64,000 bases of DNA from Leptospira barantonii (GTDB lineage Bacteria > Spirochaetota > Leptospiria > Leptospirales > Leptospiraceae). Below, piece after piece: positions 43,358 to 62,425 of this stretch. Within the stretch, counting starts at the first letter, position 1. Each line of letters begins with the position of its first letter. Position numbers and translations under genes: made by a program. The notes beneath the pieces were generated by a model, which did no database searches, was not told the origin of the DNA, and was given only the letters and a program-made list of their open reading frames with translations. The stretch lies in assembly GCF_002811925.1 (NCBI RefSeq), contig NZ_NPDS01000005.1, positions 50,001-114,000 on the forward strand, in the 5' to 3' direction.

Positions 43358-43463
43358 TCTTCCGAGACTCGAACGAGAAAAAAGGTCGGAAAGAATATTT
43401 CAAAAACCCGTTCTATCCTGAGTAATAAAAGGTAAAAAAATTTCAGGGAAATTCTTTTTTTTC

Positions 43464-43490
43464 TTGTACTTTATCGAATTTTCCTATGAT
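43464..43490 (+). promoter_or_regulatory. Possible sigma-70 promoter of the 53-aa ORF
   Basis: TTGTAC (43464-43469) and TATGAT (43485-43490) separated by 15 bp, which is shorter than ideal. It lies 35 nt upstream of ATG 43526. The remainder of 43358-43525 shows no other feature. Confidence 0.35.
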
Positions 43491-43525
43491 GACCGAGTAA
43501 TTCCAGGGCAAGGAGAAGGTTGCCT

Positions 43526-43687
43526 ATGAATTTAATTTCGAATTGTTTCTTAAACAAGAAAGACGTTTTTAGAAAGGAAGAATCTCGTCAGAAACATATC
43601 AGCTCCTTAAGAATCTCGAGCTTTCAAGTCAAAGTTCGAAAACAAAGGAACAGCCGGTTTCGTGGACGAGAAAAGAAAACGGTTTAA
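43526..43687 (+). CDS. Small basic protein (53 aa), probable
   Basis: ATG 43526 to TAA 43687 in a 390-nt gap otherwise without genes. AAGGAGAAGG lies 6-15 nt upstream, one of the best ribosome-binding sites in the window, and a promoter-like pair precedes it. The product starts MNLISNCFLNKK and ends RFRGREKKTV, with about a third of residues Lys or Arg, no signal peptide and no recognised family. It could be a nucleic-acid-binding peptide, a leader, or a chance frame. Confidence 0.4.
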   Translation: MNLISNCFLNKKDVFRKEESRQKHISSLRISSFQVKVRKQRNSRFRGREKKTV

Positions 43688-43749
43688 TTTTTTTAATCCG
43701 ATTTCGTTCCGATCTGGTATAATCTTTTACTCTTAAAAAGGAAACTATT

Positions 43750-44106
43750 ATGCCGGAATTGACCGTTATCAGTCTTTACGTTATGGCGATTCTTTATATA
43801 ATCGCCGGAATACTTCACTTCGTTATTCCTAGATTCTATCTAAGAATCATGCCTCCTTACATTCCCTACCCTAAGTTCGTCGTTTCTATCAGCGGCTTGA
43901 TCGAAATAGCCTTGGGCGCTTTATTGCTTCTTCCCGATACGAGACAACTCGGCGCTTGGGGAGTGATTCTTCTTTTGATCGCGGTGTTCCCGGCAAATCT
44001 TTATCACTATCAATCCAGAAGAAAGACCGACCCACCGAAGTGGGCCCTACTTCTGCGACTTCCAACACAACTGTTGTTGATCTACTGGGCCTATACCTTT
44101 ACCTAA
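43750..44106 (+). CDS. DoxX-like small membrane protein
   Basis: 118 residues with four hydrophobic helices: LYVMAILYIIAGILHFVI, VVSISGLIEIALGALLLL, WGVILLLIAVFPANLYHY and LLIYWAYTF. The GILHFxxPxxYxxIxPP and GxxEixxG pattern fits the DoxX/SURF4-like superfamily, members of which affect membrane redox balance or are of unknown function. It is a single gene. The stop lies 33 nt from the convergent OmpA-like lipoprotein gene. Confidence 0.78.
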   Translation: MPELTVISLYVMAILYIIAGILHFVIPRFYLRIMPPYIPYPKFVVSISGLIEIALGALLLLPDTRQLGAWGVILLLIAVFPANLYHYQSRRKTDPPKWALLLRLPTQLLLIYWAYTFT

Positions 44107-44138
44107 TATTCGATTTATAGAATATTCTCGGAAATGAA

Positions 44139-44813
44139 TCAGTTGGCGTATTTTTTCAATTCTTCCATTCCGGGAAGATTGCTCAGATCGGGTACGATCA
44201 CGATTTCGATTCTTCTGTTGGCCGCTCGGTTTTCAGGCGATGTATTAGGAACTGCGGGTCTGGAAGCTCCCATGCTCGCGGCGCTAATTCTTACCTCGGG
44301 CATTCCCGCTTTTACCATCGTATGTAGGACGTTGAGGGCTCTTGAGGAAGCCAATTCCCAGTTCGTATAACCTTTGATGCCGGTCGGGGTGTCGTCGGTA
44401 TGCCCCTCGATTTGGAAACGTTTTCCCTCGAGAGACGCGAGTAAGGTTGTGACCTCCCGGATGGCCGTAGTTCCGACCGGGGATAAGAATGCGGAGCCTA
44501 CTGGAAAGAGGATGTCGGATGAAAGCACGACCACCATTCTCCCGTCTATGATTTTGATTTTAAGCTTACCTGCGTCGATCAAAGAACGAAAAGTCGCCAT
44601 CAAACCCTTGTATTCCTGAATTCTTTGCTCGGATTCTTCCTGAATTCGTTTTAATTCGTCCAAAGATCTGGAAAGACCTTCTTTTTCCCCGAGAATTCTC
44701 TGATTGTCCTGTTTCGATTCTTCATAGGCTTTTAATAATGAATCGTATTTCGAATTGGAAACGCAGTTAATTAGGGTCAAAAGGATAAAAACGAATATAG
44801 TTTTTAATTTCAT
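44139..44813 (-). CDS. OmpA-family lipoprotein
   Basis: 224 residues from ATG 44813; the frame is open further upstream but the lipoprotein leader FVFILLTLINC begins here, with Cys17 as lipobox. A coiled coil (40-85, YEESKQDNQRILGEKEGL) leads to the OmpA C-terminal domain: ILFPVGSAFLSPVGTTAI, FQIEGHTDDTPTG, NWELASSRALNVL and NRRIEIVIVPD. The conserved Asp and Arg contact diaminopimelate in peptidoglycan. The coiled coil plus OmpA layout is that of motor-like or Pal-like anchors. It is divergent from the gene at 44944. Confidence 0.87.
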   Translation of the reverse strand: MKLKTIFVFILLTLINCVSNSKYDSLLKAYEESKQDNQRILGEKEGLSRSLDELKRIQEESEQRIQEYKGLMATFRSLIDAGKLKIKIIDGRMVVVLSSDILFPVGSAFLSPVGTTAIREVTTLLASLEGKRFQIEGHTDDTPTGIKGYTNWELASSRALNVLHTMVKAGMPEVRISAASMGASRPAVPNTSPENRAANRRIEIVIVPDLSNLPGMEELKKYAN

Positions 44814-44943
44814 GAAATTCCGCCGAATTGGTATCTTCTTTATTTGTCGGCGATCCGGAAAAAAACAAAAGGGGTAGATGAATGAATAAAAAAATCTTTT
44901 CATCTAGTTCACACTCGACTACACTACGTAGGAAGAGAATCCA

Positions 44944-45621
<678 letters not shown>

Positions 45622-45712
45622 CGTTTGAATGATAGAATATTAAGATATTTGAAAAAAAAGTTTTAGGGCCACTAAACAAATATAGGTCCATAAAACCGGA
45701 GTTACCAAGCAA

Positions 45713-46306
45713 GTGTTAAGAAAAGACGGAAGTCCTCTATATCCCTTAAATAGAGAATACAAAAACTCCCGTGAAAGAATTTTAGAAGGTGCGGCTATTG
45801 CGTTTTCTAGAAAAGGCTTTCACGGAACATCACTAAGAGAAATCAGCAAAGAGTGCGGTTTAGAACAACCAAGTATTTATCACCACTTTCATTCTAAAGA
45901 AAATCTTTTTAGAAAAGCTCTGATTGCAACCCACCTACTCATTCTTAACGAGATAAGAAGAAGAGTTGTTCGAGATCAAGGTCTTCACATTGAAGTGATT
46001 TCCATCTTTAAGGCAGTAGCCGAAACTGCAAAAGAGTATCCCGACAAAGCAAGATTGCCTTTCAGTTTGATTTACTCGGCTCCAGTGAATCTTCAAAACG
46101 AATATACTGAAAGATACGGTAGTCAATACAGAAAACTTCTCGAGGTCGCTTTCGATAGAACCGAAAGAATTGAACGAAAAAACGAAAAACTTTCTCTATG
46201 TGTGGACCTTTTACATAGTTTGGTTCTCGCTTGTTCCGTTGACGCTTTGTATTTGGATCGGGTTCACGGTTTGGAAGAGAGAGTCAGACTGATCTTGGAT
46301 CTTTAG
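45713..46306 (+). CDS. TetR/AcrR-family transcriptional regulator
   Basis: 197 residues, GTG start. The N-terminal helix-turn-helix is standard: RERILEGAAIAFSRKGFHG, then SLREISKECGLEQPSIYHHF and SKENLFRKAL. The C-terminal ligand domain is unclassified. TetR proteins repress until a small molecule binds; no divergent efflux gene is adjacent, and the nearest plus-strand gene upstream (44944) is unknown. A terminator hairpin built around its own stop codon follows. The GTG is the only start that keeps the N-terminal extension. Confidence 0.87.
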   Translation: MLRKDGSPLYPLNREYKNSRERILEGAAIAFSRKGFHGTSLREISKECGLEQPSIYHHFHSKENLFRKALIATHLLILNEIRRRVVRDQGLHIEVISIFKAVAETAKEYPDKARLPFSLIYSAPVNLQNEYTERYGSQYRKLLEVAFDRTERIERKNEKLSLCVDLLHSLVLACSVDALYLDRVHGLEERVRLILDL

Positions 46307-46345
46307 TGGTCGGAACTACGTGTCGAACAACCACTAAAATTTTTC
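46302..46345 (+). terminator. Terminator of the TetR-family gene, with GTCGGAACTAC in the loop
   Basis: TTTAGTGGT (46302-46310) pairs with ACCACTAAA (46330-46338) and is followed by ATTTTTC. The left arm contains the TAG stop. The repeat word GTCGGAACTAC (46309-46319) forms the top of the hairpin. Confidence 0.6.
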
Positions 46346-46399
46346 TAAAAAATATCAAAACACCCTTCTCCCTTGACGACTTCAAGAACCGTTTAGGGC

Positions 46400-46900
46400 A
46401 TGGGTGAAATAAAGAAAAATTCAAAAAAAATCGTACACAATCGAAACTTAAAGTCAGGAAAAGATAAGATTCGATTTACTGCCGATTTTTATGTACCAAT
46501 AGAGCTCTATTCTTACGTAATCAAAAGAATCAAAAAGGAAAAGAATTTAACATTTTATCTAAAGAGACTCCTAAAAGATCAAAAGCTGAAAATTCTTAGA
46601 AATCAAGCACCTCATAACAAAGAACGAACCTCTTATCAACTGAAGTTTCAAGGACTGATTCGACTTTCGTTTAGACCGAACGAGAACGATTGGGCCGAAT
46701 TGAGATCGCTCGCTCGTTATTTAGGAACATCGATGTGTAAGGCTTTTGTCCTATTAATGGATTTAGAAAAACAGCAACTCCCAAACAAAGAATCATCAAA
46801 GAATGGCCTTTTTAAAACGAAATTCAGGATAACAAGCCTCTTGCAAAAATTTTCTCGAGAAAAGAGTTATATTATGTTTGAGTTGATATTGGATTCTTAA
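46400..46900 (+). CDS. DUF1564-like protein
   Basis: 166 residues. The pattern FYVPIELYSYVIKRIKKEKN, FYLKRLLKDQK, YQLKFQGLIRLSFRPNENDW and LGTSMCKAFVLLMDLE matches DUF1564, a family largely confined to Leptospira and often present in many copies. The N-terminal part looks ribbon-helix-helix-like, which hints at DNA binding, but no function is established. Two hand-counted lines (46501-46620) are about 25 % and 32 % G+C, below most of the window. The last 45 residues diverge from the family. Confidence 0.75.
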   Translation: MGEIKKNSKKIVHNRNLKSGKDKIRFTADFYVPIELYSYVIKRIKKEKNLTFYLKRLLKDQKLKILRNQAPHNKERTSYQLKFQGLIRLSFRPNENDWAELRSLARYLGTSMCKAFVLLMDLEKQQLPNKESSKNGLFKTKFRITSLLQKFSREKSYIMFELILDS

Positions 46901-47021
46901 TGAAATAAAATGAGAATAAATCGGAAATATCTTGATAAATAACGGTTTTGTCTTTTAAAATAAAAGTTCTCACTAAATTAGCAAACAATTCATAGATACG
47001 TCTAAAGAAATAGAAATCGCC

Positions 47022-48005
47022 ATGACTTTAAAAGATGCAAAACCGGAACTGATAAAACTATATTCTTCTATTGGAAAAATTATCACATCTTCTCTTGAAC
47101 AACAAGAGGTTCTCGATGCGGTTATGGAAGAAGTGCGTTTATTTTTCAGTCCGGAAAATTGGAGTTTGATGCGATATGACGAGAGTTCGGGAGAATTATT
47201 CTTTCTAATCGCAGAAGGTCTTGAACTGGATCGAATTAAAAATATCCGCTTAAAGTCCGGCGAAGGAATTGCAGGTTCTGTCGTTCAAACTAAATCTGCT
47301 GTCTTCGTTGAAAATGCAAGGAACGATCCGAGATTCTCCAGAAAGGTCGATGATAGAACTGGGTTCGAAACCAAAACGATCATTGCAGTTCCAATGATGT
47401 TTAGAAGTCAAGTCCACGGAGTGATCGAGTTAGTGAACCGATTCGACGGTTCGTCTTTTTCTCCGGAAGACTTGGTGATTCTTCAAACGATTGCAGACTT
47501 TACTGCGATTTCTTTGGTTAATTCGAATCAATATGAAGAAACTAAGGTTCTCGCTTTTCGAGACGCATTGACCGGTGTTTTTAATCGTAACAAACTGAAT
47601 CATTTAAAGGAAGAATGGTCCGGTAGAAGAATGGAAGATCATCTTGCGCTAGTTGCTCTTTTGGATCTAAACGATTTTAAGGTAATCAACGATACTTATG
47701 GTCACAAAACCGGAGATCAGGTTCTTTGCCATTTTGCTAATATTCTTCGTTACGTTATCCGCGGTACTGATAAAATTTTTAGAATCGGTGGTGATGAATT
47801 TTTGGTTCTTGTCCAACATGAGAATAAAGATAAGATCATTCAGACGCAAAATCGGTTTCATGAAGCAATGACGATTCTTTTGAAAAAGTGTAAAGAGAAT
47901 AACCCGCCATTTCATTTCACTTGGGGAATGTCGGTCGGTTCTATTCAGAAATTAGATGAATTGATTCACGAAGCGGATCTTTCTATGTATGCTTCGAAGG
48001 AATGA
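47022..48005 (+). CDS. GAF-GGDEF diguanylate cyclase
   Basis: 327 residues. The GAF domain (about 10-165) has [36 protein letters not shown] and [20 protein letters not shown]. The GGDEF domain (170-327) starts [13 protein letters not shown] and has [20 protein letters not shown] and an intact active site [12 protein letters not shown]. It should make cyclic di-GMP under control of a GAF ligand. No EAL domain is present. It reads convergently to murB, separated by a hairpin that carries the GTCGGAACTCC word. The Shine-Dalgarno is weak. Confidence 0.92.
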   Translation: MTLKDAKPELIKLYSSIGKIITSSLEQQEVLDAVMEEVRLFFSPENWSLMRYDESSGELFFLIAEGLELDRIKNIRLKSGEGIAGSVVQTKSAVFVENARNDPRFSRKVDDRTGFETKTIIAVPMMFRSQVHGVIELVNRFDGSSFSPEDLVILQTIADFTAISLVNSNQYEETKVLAFRDALTGVFNRNKLNHLKEEWSGRRMEDHLALVALLDLNDFKVINDTYGHKTGDQVLCHFANILRYVIRGTDKIFRIGGDEFLVLVQHENKDKIIQTQNRFHEAMTILLKKCKENNPPFHFTWGMSVGSIQKLDELIHEADLSMYASKE

Positions 48006-48021
48006 GGTTTTTTATTGTAGC

Positions 48022-48048
48022 GTTTTGGGTCGGAACTCCGAACAAAAA
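48022..48048. terminator. Bidirectional terminator between the GGDEF gene and murB
   Basis: Core hairpin TCGGA-AC-TCCGA flanked by TTTTG and CAAAA arms, so that either strand gives a stem followed by T residues. It overlaps the word GTCGGAACTCC (48029-48039). It lies between stop codons at 48005 and 48049. Confidence 0.55.
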
Positions 48049-49005
48049 TCAGGGTATATCTCCGAAATATTCGATTTCTCGATTTAAACGAACACCGCTT
48101 TTCTGAAAAACCTTATCCAAAACCATTTCGACTAAATAATTTACGTCAGAGGCAGTCGCAGTTCCGACATTTACTATAAAGTTACAATGTTCAGGAGAAA
48201 TCTGCGCCCCACCTTTTACAAATCCCCTTAAACCTACTTGATCAATCAGTTCCCACGCTTTGATTTCTTTGCCGTCTTCACTGAAAATTTTAGGATTTTT
48301 AAAAACGGAACCGGCACTCTTCTTGTTTTCAGGTTGTGAAGAATTTCTTCGATCGCGTTTATCTTTTAAGGAAACTTCAATGTCTTCCAAATTTCCTTCT
48401 TTGAGAAGAATCTCAACGCCCAAAATAATGGAATCTTTTTCACTTAAAAATTCCGTAAACCGATACCCATGTTTAATCTCAGCAGGCTTACGAGTTAAAA
48501 CTTCCCCATCTCGCAAGAATTCTACGGTTTGAATTAAATCGAATAATTCTCCTCCATAACAACCTGCATTTTGAATTACGGCCCCACCCGTCCAACCTGG
48601 AATCGTACTCAAAAATTCAGCGCCTGTATATCCCAATTGAGAGATTTGGCGGAAGGTAGGAGTTGTATTCGTTGCAGAACCGATTCGAAATTTTCCTCCG
48701 CCCAAAGATTCGAATTCCTTAAAACCTCCTGACAAACGAAGGGTTACAAAATTATCTGGGTGATCCGAAATGAGTAAATTCGAGCCACCTCCAAGAATTT
48801 TCCAAGGAATTTCGGATTTAGAAAAGAGGGAAAGAACTTCCAACACCTGTTCAGAGTTTTCAGGTTCTATTACAACGGGACAAACGCCGCCGATTTTAAA
48901 GGATGAGAGAATTCCTAGCCGTACTTCCGACCTAAAAGGTATTCGAGAAGATTCTAAACTTTGTTTTAAGCCCGAAATCTGCGAATTTGAAAGCGCCAGA
49001 GACAT
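48049..49005 (-). CDS. murB: UDP-N-acetylenolpyruvoylglucosamine reductase
   Basis: 318 residues. The FAD-binding part has [20 protein letters not shown] and [13 protein letters not shown]. The substrate part has [32 protein letters not shown] and the catalytic-Ser region [11 protein letters not shown]. The end has [20 protein letters not shown]. It reduces UDP-GlcNAc-enolpyruvate to UDP-MurNAc. Two copies of the repeat word (48158-48168, 48921-48931) lie inside the coding sequence. No clear Shine-Dalgarno is seen before ATG 49005. Confidence 0.93.
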   Translation of the reverse strand: MSLALSNSQISGLKQSLESSRIPFRSEVRLGILSSFKIGGVCPVVIEPENSEQVLEVLSLFSKSEIPWKILGGGSNLLISDHPDNFVTLRLSGGFKEFESLGGGKFRIGSATNTTPTFRQISQLGYTGAEFLSTIPGWTGGAVIQNAGCYGGELFDLIQTVEFLRDGEVLTRKPAEIKHGYRFTEFLSEKDSIILGVEILLKEGNLEDIEVSLKDKRDRRNSSQPENKKSAGSVFKNPKIFSEDGKEIKAWELIDQVGLRGFVKGGAQISPEHCNFIVNVGTATASDVNYLVEMVLDKVFQKSGVRLNREIEYFGDIP

Positions 49006-49036
49006 ATTTTAATACTTAAAAGAACCTCCCCTATTC

Positions 49037-49069
<33 letters not shown>

Positions 49070-49103
49070 AAGAATGGTTCGATGCTAAAAGAAGAGGTGA
49101 TTT

Positions 49104-49229
49104 ATGTTTTTTCTTTTATTAGAATCCATTTATCTCGACTTTGCTTCCGGGAGAACCGACTGGGAAACCTACTGCGAATCGGTTATTCTTCTTGCCCAGG
49201 ATCAAGAAAAGTTAGCCGGATTCGTATAA
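49104..49229 (+). CDS. Small acidic protein (41 aa), probable
   Basis: ATG 49104 to TAA 49229 within the 287-nt gap between murB and coaB. AGAGGTGA ends 4 nt before the ATG. The product begins MFFLLLESIYLDF and ends LAQDQEKLAGFV, with a Leu/Phe-rich start and acidic second half and no known family. Codon use looks protein-like. The GTACTTCCGAC word follows at 49277-49287. Conservation in related genomes would decide. Confidence 0.42.
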   Translation: MFFLLLESIYLDFASGRTDWETYCESVILLAQDQEKLAGFV

Positions 49230-49292
49230 ATTCGAGAGGTAATGGACCTCTTCGATTTCAATAGGTCTTTTCAGCCGTACTTCCGACCAAAA

Positions 49293-49979
49293 CTAAAACT
49301 TCGCAACCGACTTCGAAGTCTCCGTTTTCAAAAACTCTACGATCTTCGTGGAAATCAATTCTTTAGAAAAGGGACCGATTTCTGTCGCTTTACCGGAAGA
49401 GGAAAAAATAGAAACGGTCGTATTCACTTCGCCGAATCCTTTTTCATTTTTGCCGACGTAATTACCGACGATATAATCTAGATTCTTGCTCTTCAGTTTT
49501 CCACGAGCATATTCTTCCAAAGAATCGGTCTCAGCCGCAAAACCAACCAAACAACAACCGACAATATTCTCCTGAGCGATTTTAGAACTTACTGTTTTCA
49601 GTATATCCGGGTTTTTGATCAGCTCCAAAAGAATGGTTTCGCTACCGTCTTCTTTCTTAATTTTGGACTCTTTACTTTTCGCTGGTCGGAAGTCCGCCGG
49701 AGCCGCGGCCATAATCAAAATCGTTTCCGGCCCGATCTCACCGATCACGGCATCGCATAAATCGGAAGTGGTTTCAACGGAAATTCTCCGTGAGCCCTTC
49801 GGCTTTTTATAATCTTCTAATACTTGACCGTGAATATAAACGACATCGGAAATCCATTTCGCGATTTCTTCCGCGATATGAAAACCCATCTTACCGGAAG
49901 AGGCATTTGATATATATCGAACCGGATCGATCCATTCTCTCGTAGGACCCGATGTGATGATTGCTTTGGAAAATCCCAC
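49293..49979 (-). CDS. coaB: Phosphopantothenate-cysteine ligase (CoaB) as a separate protein
   Basis: 228 residues with a GTG start (GTGGGATTTTCC). It corresponds to the C-terminal half of the usual Coa[47 protein letters not shown] and [15 protein letters not shown] with the [15 protein letters not shown] end ([14 protein letters not shown]). It joins cysteine to 4'-phosphopantothenate in coenzyme A synthesis. It lies 16 nt after coaC on the same strand in another frame, with clear stop and start codons, so this is a true split and not a frameshifted fusion. Confidence 0.85.
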   Translation of the reverse strand: MGFSKAIITSGPTREWIDPVRYISNASSGKMGFHIAEEIAKWISDVVYIHGQVLEDYKKPKGSRRISVETTSDLCDAVIGEIGPETILIMAAAPADFRPAKSKESKIKKEDGSETILLELIKNPDILKTVSSKIAQENIVGCCLVGFAAETDSLEEYARGKLKSKNLDYIVGNYVGKNEKGFGEVNTTVSIFSSSGKATEIGPFSKELISTKIVEFLKTETSKSVAKF

Positions 49980-49995
49980 TCTCGTTTCTCTTTAA

Positions 49996-50538
49996 TTAAG
50001 AATTTCTTTTATACACATCCAAGATCAACTTTTGGATGACGGAGATTTCGGCTAACTTCCCGTAACCTTCGTCGCCGCAAACAACCACACCTTCCGAAGG
50101 ATCGGCGAGAATCACACCGTCTTCCGCCAAACGTTTTAGGTTTCTTTGAACCGCGGGATGAGCATACATAAAAGGATTCATCGCAGGAGCGACGATCACA
50201 GGACAATTCGCCGCAAGATACGTGGAGGTTACAAGATCGTCCGCAATTCCGTTGGCCATCTTACCGATGATATTTGCGGTTGCCGGAACTACGGCGATCA
50301 CGGACGCGGAATTCTTCGCATCGATATGCGCCATTCCTTGTTCATATTCATCGATGCGAACTTTTTTACCGGTCATCGCTTCGAAAGTAATCGAACCGAC
50401 AAACTCGGTCGCGTGTGCGGTCATGATCACGCTGACCGGATAACCTTCTTTCGTGAGATTTCTTACAAGTTCGCAGGCTTTATAAGCCGCTATACTTCCC
50501 GAAACCGCGATGAGTATTTCTTTTCCAGTGTTGGACAT
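49996..50538 (-). CDS. coaC: Phosphopantothenoylcysteine decarboxylase (CoaC) as a separate flavoprotein
   Basis: 180 residues of the HFCD flavoprotein family. [20 protein letters not shown] binds FMN, HID near residue 71 carries the catalytic His, and [17 protein letters not shown] is the PxMNxxM motif. [12 protein letters not shown] holds the Cys that reduces the intermediate. It decarboxylates phosphopantothenoylcysteine. In most bacteria this is the N-terminal half of CoaBC. Here it is its own gene directly upstream of coaB. The upstream CNNM-type gene ends 15 nt away. Confidence 0.88.
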   Translation of the reverse strand: MSNTGKEILIAVSGSIAAYKACELVRNLTKEGYPVSVIMTAHATEFVGSITFEAMTGKKVRIDEYEQGMAHIDAKNSASVIAVVPATANIIGKMANGIADDLVTSTYLAANCPVIVAPAMNPFMYAHPAVQRNLKRLAEDGVILADPSEGVVVCGDEGYGKLAEISVIQKLILDVYKRNS

Positions 50539-50553
50539 GGACGTTTCCGGTTT

Positions 50554-51888
<1,335 letters not shown>

Positions 51889-51981
51889 TTTGGGAGGATA
51901 GAGATCAGATTGAATCTAAGATTGCGTAAGTTTAGAAAGTACCCGTTTTCTGGGTTTAAAGAGCGGAATTCGGTTATCGTT

Positions 51982-52017
<36 letters not shown>

Positions 52018-52123
52018 CTTTACTGGATAGAGTCTTTGAATTAGCGAAAAATGTCGATCGTTTAAAAGAAAAAAACCCTAGATTTTATAGAACCGATGTT
52101 TTGAAAAAACGATCCTTCTTCGT

Positions 52124-54709
<2,586 letters not shown>

Positions 54710-54715
54710 GGTCGA

Positions 54716-55723
<1,008 letters not shown>

Positions 55724-55783
55724 GAAAGCTCCTCAATGACAGGTTAAGTCGAAAAAAATTCTTTCGTAAATCGAATCCGAAAG

Positions 55784-55844
<61 letters not shown>

Positions 55845-55851
55845 ATCTCCC

Positions 55852-56541
<690 letters not shown>

Positions 56542-56580
56542 TCTTTAGAAAGGTTGGACATTCCGTAACGCGTTTCTAAA

Positions 56581-56609
56581 TTGAGTGTAGAGCTTCCCTT
56601 TTTTATAAT
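56581..56609 (+). promoter_or_regulatory. Near-consensus sigma-70 promoter of the phosphoesterase-recG operon
   Basis: TTGAGT (56581-56586), 17-bp spacer, TATAAT (56604-56609). The start is expected near 56616, 39 nt before ATG 56655. The -10 is perfect and the -35 matches four of six bases. Confidence 0.65.
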
Positions 56610-56648
56610 AAGGGTGTATCACAAAAGAGACGGTAACGTTCCGGGTCG

Positions 56649-57656
<1,008 letters not shown>

Positions 57657-57658
57657 CC

Positions 57659-60928
<3,270 letters not shown>

Positions 60929-61038
60929 TCGGACGATTTAGAATTCGCCTTGTCGCTTAACAATTCTTTTGCGATTGAATTCGCACGATTTCGTTTTAAC
61001 AGAAGGCGAACCGAAGCCCGCCCGCCGCGTCGAAACGA

Positions 61039-61386
61039 TTAGTAAACGTACCAGAGAACGTATTCTCTCGGTTCCAAGTTACAAGTGAAACCGCCGATAT
61101 CGATCGTTGCGATGTTGATGATCAGAGCGGAATTCGCACAATCATCCACGTCGACTTTTTTGTAGTAACGACCTTCGTCAACTTTCGCAAGTTGTGGAGA
61201 AATGACCGCGATGATCGCCGTGTTGTCCGGCGAAGCGATCGCTCCGATCAAAGCGCTGGTAAGAATTTGGTTTTTAGCTTCCTTGCCGGAAACGGTGTCA
61301 GGAATGGAAAGCCCGATCGAATCGAAAAGGTAACAATTTGTAAGCAACAGAAAAGGAATCAGGGACGTGATGAACCACTTTTTCAT
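61039..61386 (-). CDS. Small lipoprotein (115 aa), Leptospira-type
   Basis: The start is ATG 61386, because AGGGAG lies 9 nt upstream; the ATG at 61404 lies upstream of that site. The leader FITSLIPFLLLTNC gives a lipobox at Cys18. The mature part is Ala/Ile-rich (ILTSALIGAIASPDNTAIIA) with two further Cys (VDDCANSAL, GFTCNLEPR) that may form a disulfide. It resembles a family of short Leptospira lipoproteins whose function is unknown. It reads convergently to recG, with 110 nt between. Confidence 0.72.
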   Translation of the reverse strand: MKKWFITSLIPFLLLTNCYLFDSIGLSIPDTVSGKEAKNQILTSALIGAIASPDNTAIIAVISPQLAKVDEGRYYKKVDVDDCANSALIINIATIDIGGFTCNLEPREYVLWYVY

Positions 61387-61633
61387 TGGAAAGATCTCCC
61401 TCAAATTTTTTTACTAAAATCCGCTTCCCGCTCGAGAAGTACAGTTCTTTTAAACAAAAGAATTCGAATTCGGAAAACCGAATTCACTAGATATATCCAT
61501 TTCCACAATATTTCAATCTTTATTAGCGATTCTTAACGAAGAAGCGAATCCGATTTTGATCCCGGATTTTGCGGAATCGATCAGACAAAAACCATTGCAA
61601 GAGACTTGTAATCCTCCATTCTGACAACCAGAT

Positions 61634-62377
61634 ATGAAAAGCCTATTCTCCATCGTTTTACTTTTCTTTTTTCAAAACGCGATTTTTTCCCAAACGGGAA
61701 ACGTTTCCGCGGAAGCGTATGTTCTCGGCGATTTTAAACAGGAAGCGATTCTTACCGCTTATTCCAATCCGGGAGAATCCAGGGTTCATTATTTAAGAAA
61801 GGACGTTTTGGAAAAACTTCTCGAGATGATACAAGCGTATCAAAGGGAAAACCCGGAAGAAAAACAAAAACCGTTTATCGTATCGGCGTTCCGATCCTTT
61901 AAGGATCAAAAAGGAATCTGGGAAGAAAAGTATTCCGGTAAAAGAAAGATGAGAGAACCCGTAAAAGGAAAAACTCCGCAGGAAATCATTGCCTTAATTT
62001 TAGAATTTTCAAGCGCGCCCGGAACCTCGAGACATCACTGGGGAACGGACCTAGATCTAAACGCATTAGAAAATTCTTATTTTGAAAAAGGCGGAAGAGG
62101 AGAAAAGTTTTACAACTGGATGAGCAAGAATGCGAAACGTTTCGGATTCTGCCAACCGTATTCTCCGAAAAGTTCCCGAGGAAACAAAGGATACAACGAA
62201 GAGAAATGGCATTGGTCTTATGCGCCGATCTCAAACAAACTTCAAGACGATTGGGTTCGATTCTATAAGGAAGGAAAGATACAGTTCAAAGACAAATTCT
62301 TAGGGGGAGAATTCTTACAAACCCTCCCCTTGGAATACGTGACTTCCATCAACCCGGAATGTAAATCGATCCGCTGA
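61634..62377 (+). CDS. LD/DD-carboxypeptidase, LdcB/VanY type
   Basis: 247 residues with a signal peptide (SIVLLFFFQNAIFSQ). The M15B zinc peptidase motifs are all there: FIVSAFRSFKDQKGIW, SRHHWGTDLDL (zinc His and Asp), and EEKWHWSY with the catalytic Glu-His pair. The C-terminal YVTSINPECK is typical. It trims the terminal D-Ala from peptidoglycan peptides in the periplasm. It is divergent from the small lipoprotein and convergent with galE. Confidence 0.88.
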   Translation: MKSLFSIVLLFFFQNAIFSQTGNVSAEAYVLGDFKQEAILTAYSNPGESRVHYLRKDVLEKLLEMIQAYQRENPEEKQKPFIVSAFRSFKDQKGIWEEKYSGKRKMREPVKGKTPQEIIALILEFSSAPGTSRHHWGTDLDLNALENSYFEKGGRGEKFYNWMSKNAKRFGFCQPYSPKSSRGNKGYNEEKWHWSYAPISNKLQDDWVRFYKEGKIQFKDKFLGGEFLQTLPLEYVTSINPECKSIR

Positions 62378-62425
62378 CGTTCCTACGTTATGCGAAACAT
62401 CAAGCAGAATGTTAAGCGAAATCGC

